DNA from: Quadrisphaera sp.
GTDB taxonomy: Bacteria > Actinomycetota > Actinomycetes > Actinomycetales > Quadrisphaeraceae
NCBI GenBank assembly: GCA_029258695.1
Contig: JARIBR010000217.1
Coordinates: 1 to 10,231, forward strand
Direction: 5' to 3'
Length of the DNA: 10,231 nt
The notes beneath the pieces are model-generated. The model searched no databases. It was not told the origin of the DNA and was given only the letters and a program-made list of their open reading frames with translations. A program made the translations under genes and the position numbers. Shown here piece by piece: positions 1 to 6,963 of this stretch (within the stretch, counting starts at the first letter, position 1; every line of letters begins with the position of its first letter).

Positions 1-1
1 G

Positions 2-598
2 GTCTCGGGCCTCAACGCCGTCCGGGGCCGTCGACGCCTGGCCGTGGCCCGTGAGCTGTGGACCGCGCGCGACGAGCTGGCGCGGGAGCGCGACACCGCC
101 CCCGGCCGCGTCCTGCCCGACCGCGCCGTCGTGGACGCCGCCGTGAAGCTGCCCTCGGACGCCGCCGAGCTCGCCGGCCTGCCGGTCTTCTCCGGCCCCG
201 CGCAGCGCCGCCAGGGGCGGCGGTGGATGGCCGCGATCGACCGCGGACGCTCCCTGCCCGACAAGGACCTGCCCACGACGTCCCAGCGCGCCAGCGGCCC
301 GCCGCCCGCGCGCGCCTGGCGGGACCGCGAGCCGGCGGCGGCCGCCCGGCTCGCCGCCGCGCGTAGCGCGCTGGCCGACGTCGCGGAGCGCGTCGACGTC
401 CCGGTCGAGAACCTCGTCGCCCCGGACGCGGTGCGCCGCCTCTGCTGGGAGCCGCCGGACGCACCGGGCACGGCAGCGGTCGCCCGGGCCCTCGAGGCCT
501 CCGGCGCGCGGGCCTGGCAGGTCTCCCTGGTCGCGGGGCCGCTCGCCGAGGCGCTCGCCGGCGCGGCCACCGCGCAGGGGGGCCCGCCCGCTCGGTGA
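2..598 (+). CDS. rnd: Ribonuclease D, C-terminal part (HRDC region), 5' end outside window
   Basis: Only the last 198 residues are visible; the frame is open to the left edge, so the DEDD 3'-5' exonuclease domain lies outside the window. The visible part starts just before an RRRLAVARELWTARDELA segment, the typical beginning of the HRDC nucleic-acid-binding domain (about visible residues 10-85, including APGRVLPD). A second helical segment follows with PARAW, then DVPVENLVAPDAVRRLCWEPP, which is the usual C-terminal domain of actinobacterial RNase D. RNase D enzymes trim 3' ends of tRNA and other structured RNAs in the cytoplasm. The gene ends at TGA 596-598 and converges on the next gene across 75 bp. 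It looks like flanking housekeeping chromosome. Assignment rests on motif recognition, and the missing catalytic domain prevents confirmation. Confidence 0.82.
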   Translation, partial: VSGLNAVRGRRRLAVARELWTARDELARERDTAPGRVLPDRAVVDAAVKLPSDAAELAGLPVFSGPAQRRQGRRWMAAIDRGRSLPDKDLPTTSQRASGPPPARAWRDREPAAAARLAAARSALADVAERVDVPVENLVAPDAVRRLCWEPPDAPGTAAVARALEASGARAWQVSLVAGPLAEALAGAATAQGGPPAR

Positions 599-665
599 GC
601 GTCCGGTCAGCCGACGACCGGGCCGGAGCAGCCGAGGACCGCCCCGCGCAGCGGGCGCCGGACGA

Positions 666-687
666 GCCGATGATCAGCCGATGATCA
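666..687. repeat. Perfect 11-bp tandem duplication at a stop codon
   Basis: GCCGATGATCA occurs twice head to tail (666-676 and 677-687). The copies straddle the stop codon (complement of 674-676) of the minus-strand class V enzyme, so one copy encodes the terminal LIIG and the other carries the stop. The same 11-mer occurs once more at 10163-10173, upstream of the third universal stress protein. Function unknown; replication slippage is the simple explanation for the tandem pair. Confidence 0.6.
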
Positions 688-1774
688 GGTCCTGCAGCGC
701 GCGGGCGGCGAGGTCGGCGTCCCGCTCGTCGTTGTTGACGTGGAAGGCCAGCCGCAAACGGCCCTCGCGCACCGATGCCGCGATGCCCTCGCGCACCAGG
801 AGCGGTCCGACGTCCCCGGACGTCGCGAGGCTCACCACCGCCGAGGGCCCCGGCTCCAGGTCGACCGCCGCGCGGAACCGGTTGGCCAGCGCCACGGCGT
901 GGGCGTGCAGCCCCGCGGCCCCCACCTCCAGCAGCAGCTCCAGGGACGCGGCCTGCGAGACCCACGACAGCCACGCCGGGGAGACGTCGAGGGCCCTCGC
1001 GCCCTCCGCGAGCCTCAGCGGCGCCCCGTAGAGGCTCTCCCACCGGTCGGCCCCGGCGTACCACCCGGCGTTGGACGGGCGCAGCCTCGCGGCGGCCTCG
1101 TCGTCGGCGACGGTGAACAGGCAGGTCCCCCGGGCGGCGAGCAGCCACTTGTACCCGCTGGTGACGGTGTAGTCGACGCGCGAGGCGTCGAGCGGCAACC
1201 ACCCGACCGACTGGGTGCCGTCCACGAGCACGCGCGCACCGACCGCCGCGGCGGCGGCGGTGATCGCGTCGAGGTCGGCGACCGCGCCGTCCGAGGACTG
1301 CACCGCGGCCACCGCCACGAGAGCGGTGCGCTCGCTGACCTCCTCGGCGAGGGTGTCCAGCGGCACCTCGCGGACGCTCACCCCGCGGTCGGCGTGGACG
1401 AGGAAGGGGAAGACCAGCGAGGTGAACTCCCCCGAGGCCATGAGCACCTCCCCGCCGTCGGGCACCGCGCCCGCGACGAGGCCGACGAAGACCGAGGTCT
1501 GCGGCCCCACGGCGACGCGCTCGGGCGTGGTGCCCACCAGCGTCGCGAAGGAGGTGCGTGAGGCCTCCAGCGGCTCGTCGTAGTCGGGGGGCGCCGCGGT
1601 GCCGGTGCGCCAGCTCTCCAGCGCCGCGGCCAGGGCGTCCGTGGCGCGGCGCGGCGGCAGCCCGAGGGAGGTGGTGTTCAGGTAGACGCCGTGGGCGTCG
1701 AACTCACCGCGCACGGCGGCGACGGCGGCGCGCTGGTGCGTGGTGGGGGGCGCGGGGATGGTCCGTGGTGGCAT
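674..1774 (-). CDS. Class V aminotransferase-fold PLP-dependent enzyme
   Basis: A 366-residue cytoplasmic enzyme of the class V (NifS/isopenicillin-N-epimerase/EgtE-like) PLP fold. Visible family marks are [13 protein letters not shown] near residue 30, the cofactor-binding Asp and Gln in [15 protein letters not shown] (D185, Q188), and the SGYKWL signature with Lys209 as the expected Schiff-base lysine. It is slightly shorter than many relatives. The substrate cannot be read from sequence: sulfoxide lyase, desulfurase-like and epimerase-like members all share these motifs. The ATG at 1774 is chosen because homology begins soon after it. There is no clear Shine-Dalgarno; CAGAGT lies 6 nt upstream of the ATG and could be a leaderless -10 element. 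It is divergent from the response regulator gene, with 84 bp between them. A link to the dormancy genes is possible but not shown; it may simply be flank. Confidence 0.85.
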   Translation of the reverse strand: MPPRTIPAPPTTHQRAAVAAVRGEFDAHGVYLNTTSLGLPPRRATDALAAALESWRTGTAAPPDYDEPLEASRTSFATLVGTTPERVAVGPQTSVFVGLVAGAVPDGGEVLMASGEFTSLVFPFLVHADRGVSVREVPLDTLAEEVSERTALVAVAAVQSSDGAVADLDAITAAAAAVGARVLVDGTQSVGWLPLDASRVDYTVTSGYKWLLAARGTCLFTVADDEAAARLRPSNAGWYAGADRWESLYGAPLRLAEGARALDVSPAWLSWVSQAASLELLLEVGAAGLHAHAVALANRFRAAVDLEPGPSAVVSLATSGDVGPLLVREGIAASVREGRLRLAFHVNNDERDADLAARALQDLIIG

Positions 1775-1807
1775 GGCACCACTCTGGCGCAGGGGCTCGC
1801 GGCACGC

Positions 1808-1821
1808 GCCGGGTATCCGGC
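1808..1821. repeat. Imperfect palindrome in the dosR upstream region
   Basis: GCCGGGTATCCGGC is palindromic at 12 of 14 positions (GCCGG arms around a TA centre). It lies about 40 bp upstream of the dosR start, in the divergent intergenic region. It could be an operator or chance in GC-rich DNA. It does not match the DosR box form seen elsewhere in the window. Confidence 0.25.
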
Positions 1822-1846
1822 GCGCCGGGCGGGCGAGCAGCATCCC

Positions 1847-1858
1847 TAGGCTCCCCCC
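1847..1858 (+). promoter_or_regulatory. Candidate leaderless promoter of dosR
   Basis: TAGGCT (1847-1852) fits the actinobacterial -10 form TANNNT and is followed by exactly six C residues before the ATG at 1859. That spacing would put transcription start on the A of the start codon. No Shine-Dalgarno is visible in the run of C residues, which supports leaderless translation. No convincing -35 is seen. Confidence 0.5.
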
Positions 1859-2497
1859 ATGACGGTGCGCGTCTTCCTCCTCGACGACCACGAGATCGTC
1901 CGTCGGGGCGTGCGGGACCTCCTGGAGGCCGCCGGCGACATCGAGGTGGTCGGTGAGGCGTCCAGCGCGGCGCAGGCCCTGCGCCTCATCCCCGTCGTCC
2001 TGCCCGACGTGGCCATCCTCGACGCCCGGCTGCCCGACGGCTCGGGGATCGACGTCTGCCGCGACGTGAGGTCGCAGCACCCGGAGGTCTCCGCCCTCAT
2101 CCTCACGTCCTTCGACGACGACGAGGCGCTGTTCGCGGCGATCATGGCCGGCGCCGCGGGCTACGTGCTCAAGCAGATCCGCTCGACCGCGCTCGTGGAC
2201 GCGGTGCGCCGGGTGGCGGCGGGCGGCTCCCTGCTCGACCCCGCCGTGACCGCCCAGGTCCTGGCACGCGTACGGACGGGGCCGCCGGAGGACCCGCGCA
2301 TCGCCCGCCTGACGCCCAGCGAGCGCCACGTGCTGGACGGCATCGCCGACGGCCTCACCAACCGTCAGATCGGCGAGCGGCTGTTCGTCGCGGAGAAGAC
2401 GGTCAAGAACCACGTCACCTCGCTGCTCGCCAAGCTGGAGATGGAGCGGCGCACGCAGGCCGCGGTCTTCGCCGCCCGCCTGCCCCGCCAGGGCTGA
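1859..2497 (+). CDS. dosR: DosR/DevR-type NarL-family response regulator
   Basis: A 212-residue two-component response regulator. The receiver domain (about 3-120) starts [16 protein letters not shown], has the phospho-acceptor D55 in [16 protein letters not shown]83 in LILTSF and K105 in GYVLK. A LuxR/NarL helix-turn-helix follows (about 149-208): [29 protein letters not shown], and [15 protein letters not shown]. The last block is nearly the same as in M. tuberculosis DosR as I remember it. K180, K183 and N184 match the residues reported to contact the DosR box (K179, K182, N183), so binding to the same GGGAC-type palindrome is expected. The likely partner is the GAF-GAF kinase at 4094-5806. 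The protein should activate genes under low oxygen or NO. Start: ATG after a leaderless-type promoter. It converges on the PNPOx-like gene 22 bp downstream. DosR is preferred over generic NarL because of the whole-length resemblance and the gene context. Confidence 0.9.
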   Translation: MTVRVFLLDDHEIVRRGVRDLLEAAGDIEVVGEASSAAQALRLIPVVLPDVAILDARLPDGSGIDVCRDVRSQHPEVSALILTSFDDDEALFAAIMAGAAGYVLKQIRSTALVDAVRRVAAGGSLLDPAVTAQVLARVRTGPPEDPRIARLTPSERHVLDGIADGLTNRQIGERLFVAEKTVKNHVTSLLAKLEMERRTQAAVFAARLPRQG

Positions 2498-2519
2498 CGT
2501 CGCGCCGCGCGGGCCGGCC

Positions 2520-2975
2520 TCAGCGGGACCAGTCCGGCTCCCACACGTCCGGGAGGCGGTCGGGCAGGACCTGGCGACCCGTGACCCCGTGGGGGATGAG
2601 GCGCTTGAGGTGGGCGCGCTCGCCCGGGGCCCAGGGTGAGACCCCGCTCGACGCCGTCCGCGCTGCCACCTCGGGACGGTGGTCGGCGCCGACCTCCTCC
2701 ACCAGGCCGCGTACGAGGACGCTCCAGCCGGTGCGCAGCCCGCGGTCCATCGCATCGACCTGGAAGGTGACGTTCGCGTGGTCCGCGGCCGCGGACACCG
2801 CGCCGGCGCCCATGCGCAGCACGACCACGTCACCGTCCATGGCGAAGTTGACCGGCACGATCACCGGGTACCCGTCGACGACCACCCCGAGCCGTCCCAC
2901 GACCTGGGTCGCGACCAGCGCCCAGCACTCCTCGGCGCTCAGCACGTCCACCCGCCTATCCTCCGGTGTGCTCAT
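2520..2975 (-). CDS. Pyridoxamine 5'-phosphate oxidase-like flavin-binding protein
   Basis: A 151-residue protein of the PNPOx-like split-barrel family. Visible marks are the N-terminal [38 protein letters not shown] (read in parts across residues 12-49), [25 protein letters not shown] (about 51-75, central strands) and a late [11 protein letters not shown] strand. Such proteins bind FMN, F420 or haem, and their substrates are often unknown; it is not expected to be true PdxH. Start: ATG 2975 has an excellent GGGAGGAG ribosome site 6 nt upstream, so a longer frame beginning at 3191 is rejected. The gene is divergent from the first USP and convergent with dosR. PNPOx-like proteins belong to the mycobacterial DosR regulon (Rv0080 from memory), which fits the context. 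No clear DosR box was found upstream. Confidence 0.85.
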   Translation of the reverse strand: MSTPEDRRVDVLSAEECWALVATQVVGRLGVVVDGYPVIVPVNFAMDGDVVVLRMGAGAVSAAADHANVTFQVDAMDRGLRTGWSVLVRGLVEEVGADHRPEVAARTASSGVSPWAPGERAHLKRLIPHGVTGRQVLPDRLPDVWEPDWSR

Positions 2976-3036
2976 GGAACTCCTCCCGCTCCGCGTGCCG
3001 TCCCTCGTCTCGCCCAGCCACCCCAGCCCACCGCAG

Positions 3037-3048
3037 GTGCCCTGGCAC
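3037..3048. repeat. Short palindrome GTGCC-CT-GGCAC between divergent genes
   Basis: GTGCC and GGCAC arms are separated by CT, in the intergenic region shared by the PNPOx-like gene and the first USP. It sits roughly where an activator site would lie for the USP but does not match the DosR box form. Possible operator; weak evidence. Confidence 0.25.
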
Positions 3049-3091
3049 GCGGGGACCGCGGTAGGCCATGATCGCCGTGGAGGTGGTTCCC

Positions 3092-4042
3092 ATGACGACG
3101 CAGGACGCGTCCCCCCAGCACCAGGCCCACGACGAGAGGGCCAGCACCGCAGGCGCCGCACCGGTCGTCGCGGTCGCCTACGACGGCTCACCGGCCGCGA
3201 CGACCGCGCTGACGTGGGCGGCCCGGGACGCCGGCTCGCGCGGCGCGCGGCTGCGGGTCCTCATGGCCGCGGACGTGGGGCCCGGTGACACCGGCGGCGC
3301 CGCCGCCCTGGCGGAGGCCGGGCGCGAGGCGGGCGTGAAGCTGACGCGCGAGGGCGCCGAGTGGGCGGCGACGGTCGAGGGCGGCCCCCCGGCGGAGTCC
3401 ATCGAGACCGACGTGCGCATCGGCGACCCCACCGCCGCGCTCGTCGAGGCCTCCCGGGAGGCGGACCTGCTCGTCATCGGCAACCGCGGACGCGGCGCCG
3501 TCACCGGTGCGCTGCTCGGCTCGACGGCGTTCTCCGTCACCGCTCGGGCCGCCTGCCCCGTCGTCGTCGTGCGCGGGGACACCGAGCTGCGGGTGGGGGT
3601 GAGCCACCCCGTCGTCGTCGGCGTCGACTCCTCCGAGTCCGCGCTGGCCGCGGTCGCCTGGGCCGCCGACGAGGCGGCGACGAGCGGGGCACCGCTCGTG
3701 CTGATCGCCGCGTGGACGCCCCCCGACACCCTCGCCGCCAGCTACGGGACGTCCCACCTGCCCGAGATGCTCCGCAGGGCCGAGGCGCACGCCCGTCACG
3801 GCGCCGACGTGGCCCTCGCCCGCGCGCACCAGGACCACCCCGACCTCCGCGGCGAGGTCCGTCTGGTCCGCGAGAAGCCCGCCAAGGCGCTGGTCGCCGC
3901 CTCGCAGGACGCCGGGCTCGTCGTCGTCGGCGCACGCGGCCTGAGCAGCGTCGGCGGGCTCTTCCTCGGCTCGGTCAGCCACGCCACCATCCACCGCGCC
4001 GCCTGCCCGGTCGCCGTGGTGCGCGAGGCAGCCCACCGCTGA
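3092..4042 (+). CDS. Tandem universal stress protein (USP1)
   Basis: A 316-residue cytoplasmic protein with two UspA domains (about 25-162 and 173-312). Each domain begins with the usual VVAVAYDGS / VVVGVDSSE strand and Asp. Each ends with the ATP-binding G-2x-G-9x-G(S/T) loop: GNRGRGAVTGALLGSTAFSV (from 130) and GARGLSSVGGLFLGSVSHAT (from 280), both followed by ACPVVVV/ACPVAVV. Both halves look competent for nucleotide binding. In mycobacteria several tandem USPs belong to the DosR regulon and are linked to arrest of growth. Start: ATG 3092 has GGAGG 8 nt upstream (3079-3083); an in-frame ATG at 3068 lacks this and is rejected. The initiation region is almost the same as that of USP2. No good DosR box is seen upstream, only a GGGAC half-like stretch at 3052. 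It converges on dosS, 51 bp away. Confidence 0.92.
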   Translation: MTTQDASPQHQAHDERASTAGAAPVVAVAYDGSPAATTALTWAARDAGSRGARLRVLMAADVGPGDTGGAAALAEAGREAGVKLTREGAEWAATVEGGPPAESIETDVRIGDPTAALVEASREADLLVIGNRGRGAVTGALLGSTAFSVTARAACPVVVVRGDTELRVGVSHPVVVGVDSSESALAAVAWAADEAATSGAPLVLIAAWTPPDTLAASYGTSHLPEMLRRAEAHARHGADVALARAHQDHPDLRGEVRLVREKPAKALVAASQDAGLVVVGARGLSSVGGLFLGSVSHATIHRAACPVAVVREAAHR

Positions 4043-4045
4043 GAC

Positions 4046-4060
4046 CACCGGGTCCCGGTG
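4046..4060. terminator. Candidate terminator hairpin between USP1 and dosS
   Basis: CACCGGG-T-CCCGGTG is a perfect inverted repeat just after the USP1 stop. As RNA it would fold with a stem of about 5 bp (CACCG/CGGTG) and a GGTCC loop. There is no T-tract. Its place between two convergent genes is right for a bidirectional terminator, but the short stem makes this tentative. Confidence 0.35.
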
Positions 4061-4069
4061 CGCTGACCC

Positions 4070-4121
4070 GGCACGGTCACCGCACCGGCACGGTCACCGC
4101 ACCGGGACGGACCACCGCACC
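4070..4121. repeat. 17-bp tandem repeat overlapping the dosS stop codon
   Basis: GGCACGGTCACCGCACC occurs at 4070-4086 and again, identical, at 4087-4103. A third, imperfect copy follows at 4104-4121. The dosS stop (complement of 4094-4096) lies inside the second copy, and the third copy encodes part of the terminal RWSVPVR of the kinase. This looks like local duplication of the dosS 3' end. Confidence 0.75.
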
Positions 4122-5806
4122 ACGGAACCTCCGCCGAGCGCGTCCGCGACCTCGAGCGAGCCACCGCGCGCGGTGGCCCGCTCCTCGAGGTTGGCCAGGC
4201 CGCTGCGCCGACCAGGGCCGCCCGTGCCGCGGCCGTCGTCGCGCACGCTGACGCTCACGTCCTCGCCGACGGCGACGACGACGTCCACGGCGGAGGCTCC
4301 GGCGTGACGGGCGACGTTGGACAGCGTCTCGCGCAGCACCGCGAGGACGTCGGCGCGCAGCGAGAGCGGGAGGTCGTCGAGCACGCCCTCCACGTGCAGG
4401 GCCGGGGTGAAGCCCAGCTGGTCGGCGGCGACGGCCAGCTCGTGCTCGACGTCGGTGAGCACGTCACCGCGCCCGGCGCGGGCGTGCAGCGAGAAGATGG
4501 TGCGCCGGACGTCGCTGATGGTCTCGTCGAGCTGGTCCACCGCCGTTTCGAGCCGTCGCTCGAGCCACCGGGGCAACGACTGCGGCCCGGCGGCCTGCAG
4601 CGACAGCCCGACGGCGAAGAGCCGTTGGATCACGAGGTCGTGCAGGTCACGGGCGATCCGGTCCCGGTCCTCGAACACCGCGAGCCGCGCACGGAAAGCC
4701 TGCGCCCGGGCCGCCTCGAGGGTCAGTCCCACCCGCTCGGCGAAGTCCACCACCTCGTCGGCCTGGTCCAGCACCGCCGCGGCCGCGCGCGCGGAGTCGA
4801 AGGTGAGCACCAGCAGACCGAGCACCGCGTCGTCCGGGACCTGGGCTCCCTCGACCGGGGAGGCCGCCGGGGCGCGCTCCGCCGTGCGCTCGCGGGGGCC
4901 CTGTCGCGGGCCCACGCGGGCGAGCACGACCCGGCCCTCCCCACGGGCACCCAGCCGCTCCGCGAGCCCGGGCCCCGCGAGCGCCAGGGCTGGCGCGTCG
5001 TCGTCGAGGACTCCCCCCACCTCGCCCGCCGAGAGCTCGTCGCCCGGGGCCAGCGCCAGCTCACCGTCCACCCCCTCGACGAGCAGCGGGGCGGTCGGGG
5101 AACCGGCGGGGCCCAGGACCAGCGCCCCGCCGCGGGCCACCGCGGCGACCCGCGCGAGGCGGGCCACCTGCGCGGAGCCGGCGGCGCGCCCGGCCGGCAC
5201 CAGCGCCCTCGACGCCCCGGCGGAGGCCGAGACCCACCGCTGCCGGGCGAGGGCCTGCTCGTAGAGGCGGGCGTTCTCCACCGCCACACCCGCAGCCGCC
5301 GCGAGCGCGAGGAGCATCTGCTCGTCCGCCTCGGTGAACCCCTCGTCACCGTCCGAGCCGTCCTCGACCTTGTCGGTGAGGTAGAGGTTGCCGAACACCG
5401 CGTCGCTGGTGCGGACCGGCACGCCGAGGAAGGAACGCATCGGCGGGTGCCCGGGCGGGAAGCCGACCGAGCTGGGGTGCTCGCGCAGGTCCCGGAGCCG
5501 CAACGGCTGCGGGTGGCGCACGAGCTCGCCCAGCGTCCCGAGCCCCCGGGGCAGCACCCCGATCGCGGCGCGCTGGTCGGCCGTGATGCCCGAGGTGATG
5601 AAGTCCTCGAGGGACCCGTCGGGGCTGAGCACGCCGATCGCGGCGTACCGGGCACCGGCGAGCTCACGCGCGGCGTCCACGAGCCGCTGCAGCACCGCGT
5701 GCAGCTCGAGGTCGCCACCCAGCTGGGCCAGGGCGTCGAGCAGCGCGCTCCACCGCGTCGTCAGCGCATCGGCCTCGACGCTCGGGAGCGGTCCGGGATC
5801 TTCCAT
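4094..5806 (-). CDS. dosS: DosS/DevS-type GAF-GAF sensor histidine kinase
   Basis: A 570-residue soluble sensor kinase without membrane segments. GAF-A (about 35-185) holds FPPGHPPMRSFLGVPVR and FGNLYLTDK; H120 in this motif aligns with the haem-ligand H149 of M. tuberculosis DosS, so haem-based sensing of O2, NO or CO is inferred. GAF-B (about 186-370) is divergent, with a Pro/Ala/Arg-rich stretch near 298-326. The HisKA_3 domain has DRDRIARDLHDLVIQRLFAVGL with phospho-acceptor H389. The HATPase_c domain has an N box RETLSNVARHAGA (N497), DDGRG (523-527), SGLANLEERA and GGGSVVRWSVP. The likely partner is DosR at 1859. ATG 5806 is preferred over GTG 5833: TAGCGT ends 8 nt upstream of this ATG with no Shine-Dalgarno, a near-leaderless arrangement. 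It is divergent from USP2 across a region with two DosR-like boxes, so autoregulation is possible. The second GAF is the least certain part. Confidence 0.92.
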   Translation of the reverse strand: MEDPGPLPSVEADALTTRWSALLDALAQLGGDLELHAVLQRLVDAARELAGARYAAIGVLSPDGSLEDFITSGITADQRAAIGVLPRGLGTLGELVRHPQPLRLRDLREHPSSVGFPPGHPPMRSFLGVPVRTSDAVFGNLYLTDKVEDGSDGDEGFTEADEQMLLALAAAAGVAVENARLYEQALARQRWVSASAGASRALVPAGRAAGSAQVARLARVAAVARGGALVLGPAGSPTAPLLVEGVDGELALAPGDELSAGEVGGVLDDDAPALALAGPGLAERLGARGEGRVVLARVGPRQGPRERTAERAPAASPVEGAQVPDDAVLGLLVLTFDSARAAAAVLDQADEVVDFAERVGLTLEAARAQAFRARLAVFEDRDRIARDLHDLVIQRLFAVGLSLQAAGPQSLPRWLERRLETAVDQLDETISDVRRTIFSLHARAGRGDVLTDVEHELAVAADQLGFTPALHVEGVLDDLPLSLRADVLAVLRETLSNVARHAGASAVDVVVAVGEDVSVSVRDDGRGTGGPGRRSGLANLEERATARGGSLEVADALGGGSVVRWSVPVR

Positions 5807-5814
5807 CGCCGCCG

Positions 5815-5820
5815 ACGCTA
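5815..5820 (-). promoter_or_regulatory. Candidate near-leaderless -10 element of dosS
   Basis: On the minus strand TAGCGT (complement of 5815-5820) fits TANNNT and lies 8 nt upstream of the ATG at 5806. Transcription would start 0 to 2 nt before the start codon. No ribosome site is visible, and no -35 was recognised. Confidence 0.4.
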
Positions 5821-5888
5821 GACGCCGCGCCACGGGCTCGCGCGACGGCCCCCGGCGCTGCTGGCGGCGGCCGCCGGCTGCTCCGCGT

Positions 5889-5902
5889 GGGCCGTAGGTC
5901 CC
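5889..5902 (-). promoter_or_regulatory. DosR-box-like palindrome, distal site of USP2 operon
   Basis: Read on the minus strand the site is GGGACCTACGGCCC, agreeing at all fixed positions with the DosR box form GGGACYTNNGNCCY as I recall it from mycobacteria. It lies in the dosS-USP2 divergent region, with its centre 23 bp from the next site, roughly two helical turns. DosR commonly binds paired boxes. Confidence 0.62.
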
Positions 5903-5911
5903 GGGAGACCG

Positions 5912-5925
5912 GGGACCTCTGGTCG
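5912..5925 (+). promoter_or_regulatory. DosR-box-like palindrome, proximal site of USP2 operon
   Basis: GGGACCTCTGGTCG matches the DosR box form except at two positions of the second half. Its centre is 55.5 bp before the USP2 ATG. If it lies at -42.5, as is usual for DosR sites, transcription starts near 5961. GAGGCT at 5949-5954 would then be a correctly placed -10 element and the message would begin at the ribosome site. Confidence 0.55.
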
Positions 5926-5948
5926 AGTCGCCGCGGGGACGCCACCGC

Positions 5949-5954
5949 GAGGCT
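5949..5954 (+). promoter_or_regulatory. Candidate -10 element of USP2-hmp operon
   Basis: GAGGCT is one change from TANNNT. It sits where the proximal DosR-like box predicts a -10 element, 7 nt before the GGAGGTGG ribosome site at 5961-5968. Activator-dependent promoters often have weak core elements. Confidence 0.3.
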
Positions 5955-5973
5955 GTCGACGGAGGTGGTCGCC

Positions 5974-6963
5974 ATGACGACGACGCAGCAACGCGCGCAG
6001 CGCCACGACGGCCGCGGGAGCCCGCGCCCCCAGGTGGTGGTGGGCTACGACGGCTCCGCGGGCTCGGTCGAGGCGCTCACGTGGGCCACCGTCGAGGCCT
6101 CCTCGCGCGGCGCCGACCTCACGGTGCTGGCAGCCGCCGACCTCTCCGCGGTGGCCTCCGCCGGGGCCCCCTCCCTCGTGGACGGCGTGCGGGCCGGGCA
6201 GCAGCACCTGGCCGCCGAGGGGGTCGCGTGGGCGGTGCGGGTCGTCGAGGACCTCGGCGGGCACCGTGCCGCGACGGTCCGGGCCCAGGTCACCCTGACG
6301 AGCCCCGCCCAGGCCCTCGTGGACGCCTCGGAGCGCGCCGACCTCGTCGTGGTGGGCAACCGTGGCCACGGCCGGATCGCCGGAGCGCTGCTCGGGTCCG
6401 TCGCCTTCTCGGTCACCGCCGCGGCGAGGTGCCCCGTGGTGGTGGTGCGCGGCGACGCGCAGCGCCGACCAGGGCCCGCCGCCCCCGTGGTGGTCGGCGT
6501 CGACGACTCCCCCGGCGCGGGCGACGCGCTCGCCCACGGCGCCGACGCCGCCCACCGCGCGGGCGCGCCGCTCGTGGTCCTCGCGGCGTGGTCCACCCCC
6601 GAGGTGAGGGCCGGCGGCTACGCCGAGCCCTACGGCCGCGAGCTGGTCGCCGGGGCCAGGCGCACCGCCGCGGCCGTCGCGGACCTCGCCGCCGACCGGG
6701 CGCGGACGGCCCACCCCGGCCTCCCGGTCACCACCCGGGTGCTCGAGCAGCGCCCTGCCGGAGCCCTCGCGGACGCCTCCACCGACGCCGGCCTGGTCGT
6801 GGTCGGCGCCCGTGGTCGAGGGGGGATCGCCTCACTGCTCCTCGGTTCCGTCAGCCACGCCACCGTCCACGCCGCCCGCTGCCCCGTCGCGGTCGTGCGA
6901 CGACCAGCCCTGACCGCCACCGCTCCCCCACCCCCGCCCGAAGGAGATCTCCGTGCTGTCTGA
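5974..6963 (+). CDS. Tandem universal stress protein (USP2)
   Basis: A 329-residue protein with two UspA domains (about 20-160 and 171-311). Both carry intact ATP-loop motifs: GNRGHGRIAGALLGSVAFSV (from 128) and GARGRGGIASLLLGSVSHAT (from 278), each followed by RCPVVVV or RCPVAVV. The first strand is VVVGYDGS. ATG 5974 has GGAGG 8 nt upstream. The Pro-rich tail (about 316-324) is encoded by the sequence that also carries the ribosome site of the next gene; the stop at 6961-6963 lies 11 bp inside hmp, so the two are translationally coupled. Two DosR-like boxes upstream suggest induction by hypoxia or NO. It is a paralogue of USP1, with almost the same initiation region. Confidence 0.93.
   Translation: MTTTQQRAQRHDGRGSPRPQVVVGYDGSAGSVEALTWATVEASSRGADLTVLAAADLSAVASAGAPSLVDGVRAGQQHLAAEGVAWAVRVVEDLGGHRAATVRAQVTLTSPAQALVDASERADLVVVGNRGHGRIAGALLGSVAFSVTAAARCPVVVVRGDAQRRPGPAAPVVVGVDDSPGAGDALAHGADAAHRAGAPLVVLAAWSTPEVRAGGYAEPYGRELVAGARRTAAAVADLAADRARTAHPGLPVTTRVLEQRPAGALADASTDAGLVVVGARGRGGIASLLLGSVSHATVHAARCPVAVVRRPALTATAPPPPPEGDLRAV
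6941..6946 (+). promoter_or_regulatory. Ribosome-binding site deciding the hmp GTG start
   Basis: AAGGAG, 6 nt before GTG 6953, is a near-ideal Shine-Dalgarno inside the end of USP2. It settles the GTG start and indicates an operon with USP2. Confidence 0.75.

Noticed and set aside
1775..2833. Minus-strand open frame continuing upstream of the class V enzyme, across dosR
   Set aside because: It is antisense to the well-supported response regulator, its text is low-complexity, and enzyme homology starts only after the ATG at 1774. High GC produces long empty frames.
3051..3066. GGGGACCGCGGTAGGC as a DosR box for USP1
   Set aside because: Only the first half matches; the second half has GTAGG in place of GNCCY, and the site would be too near the start for the usual -42.5 placement.
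4304..5821. Long plus-strand frame across dosS
   Set aside because: Antisense shadow; its translation is rich in Arg, Gly, His and Gln and lacks any domain, while the opposite strand encodes a complete kinase.
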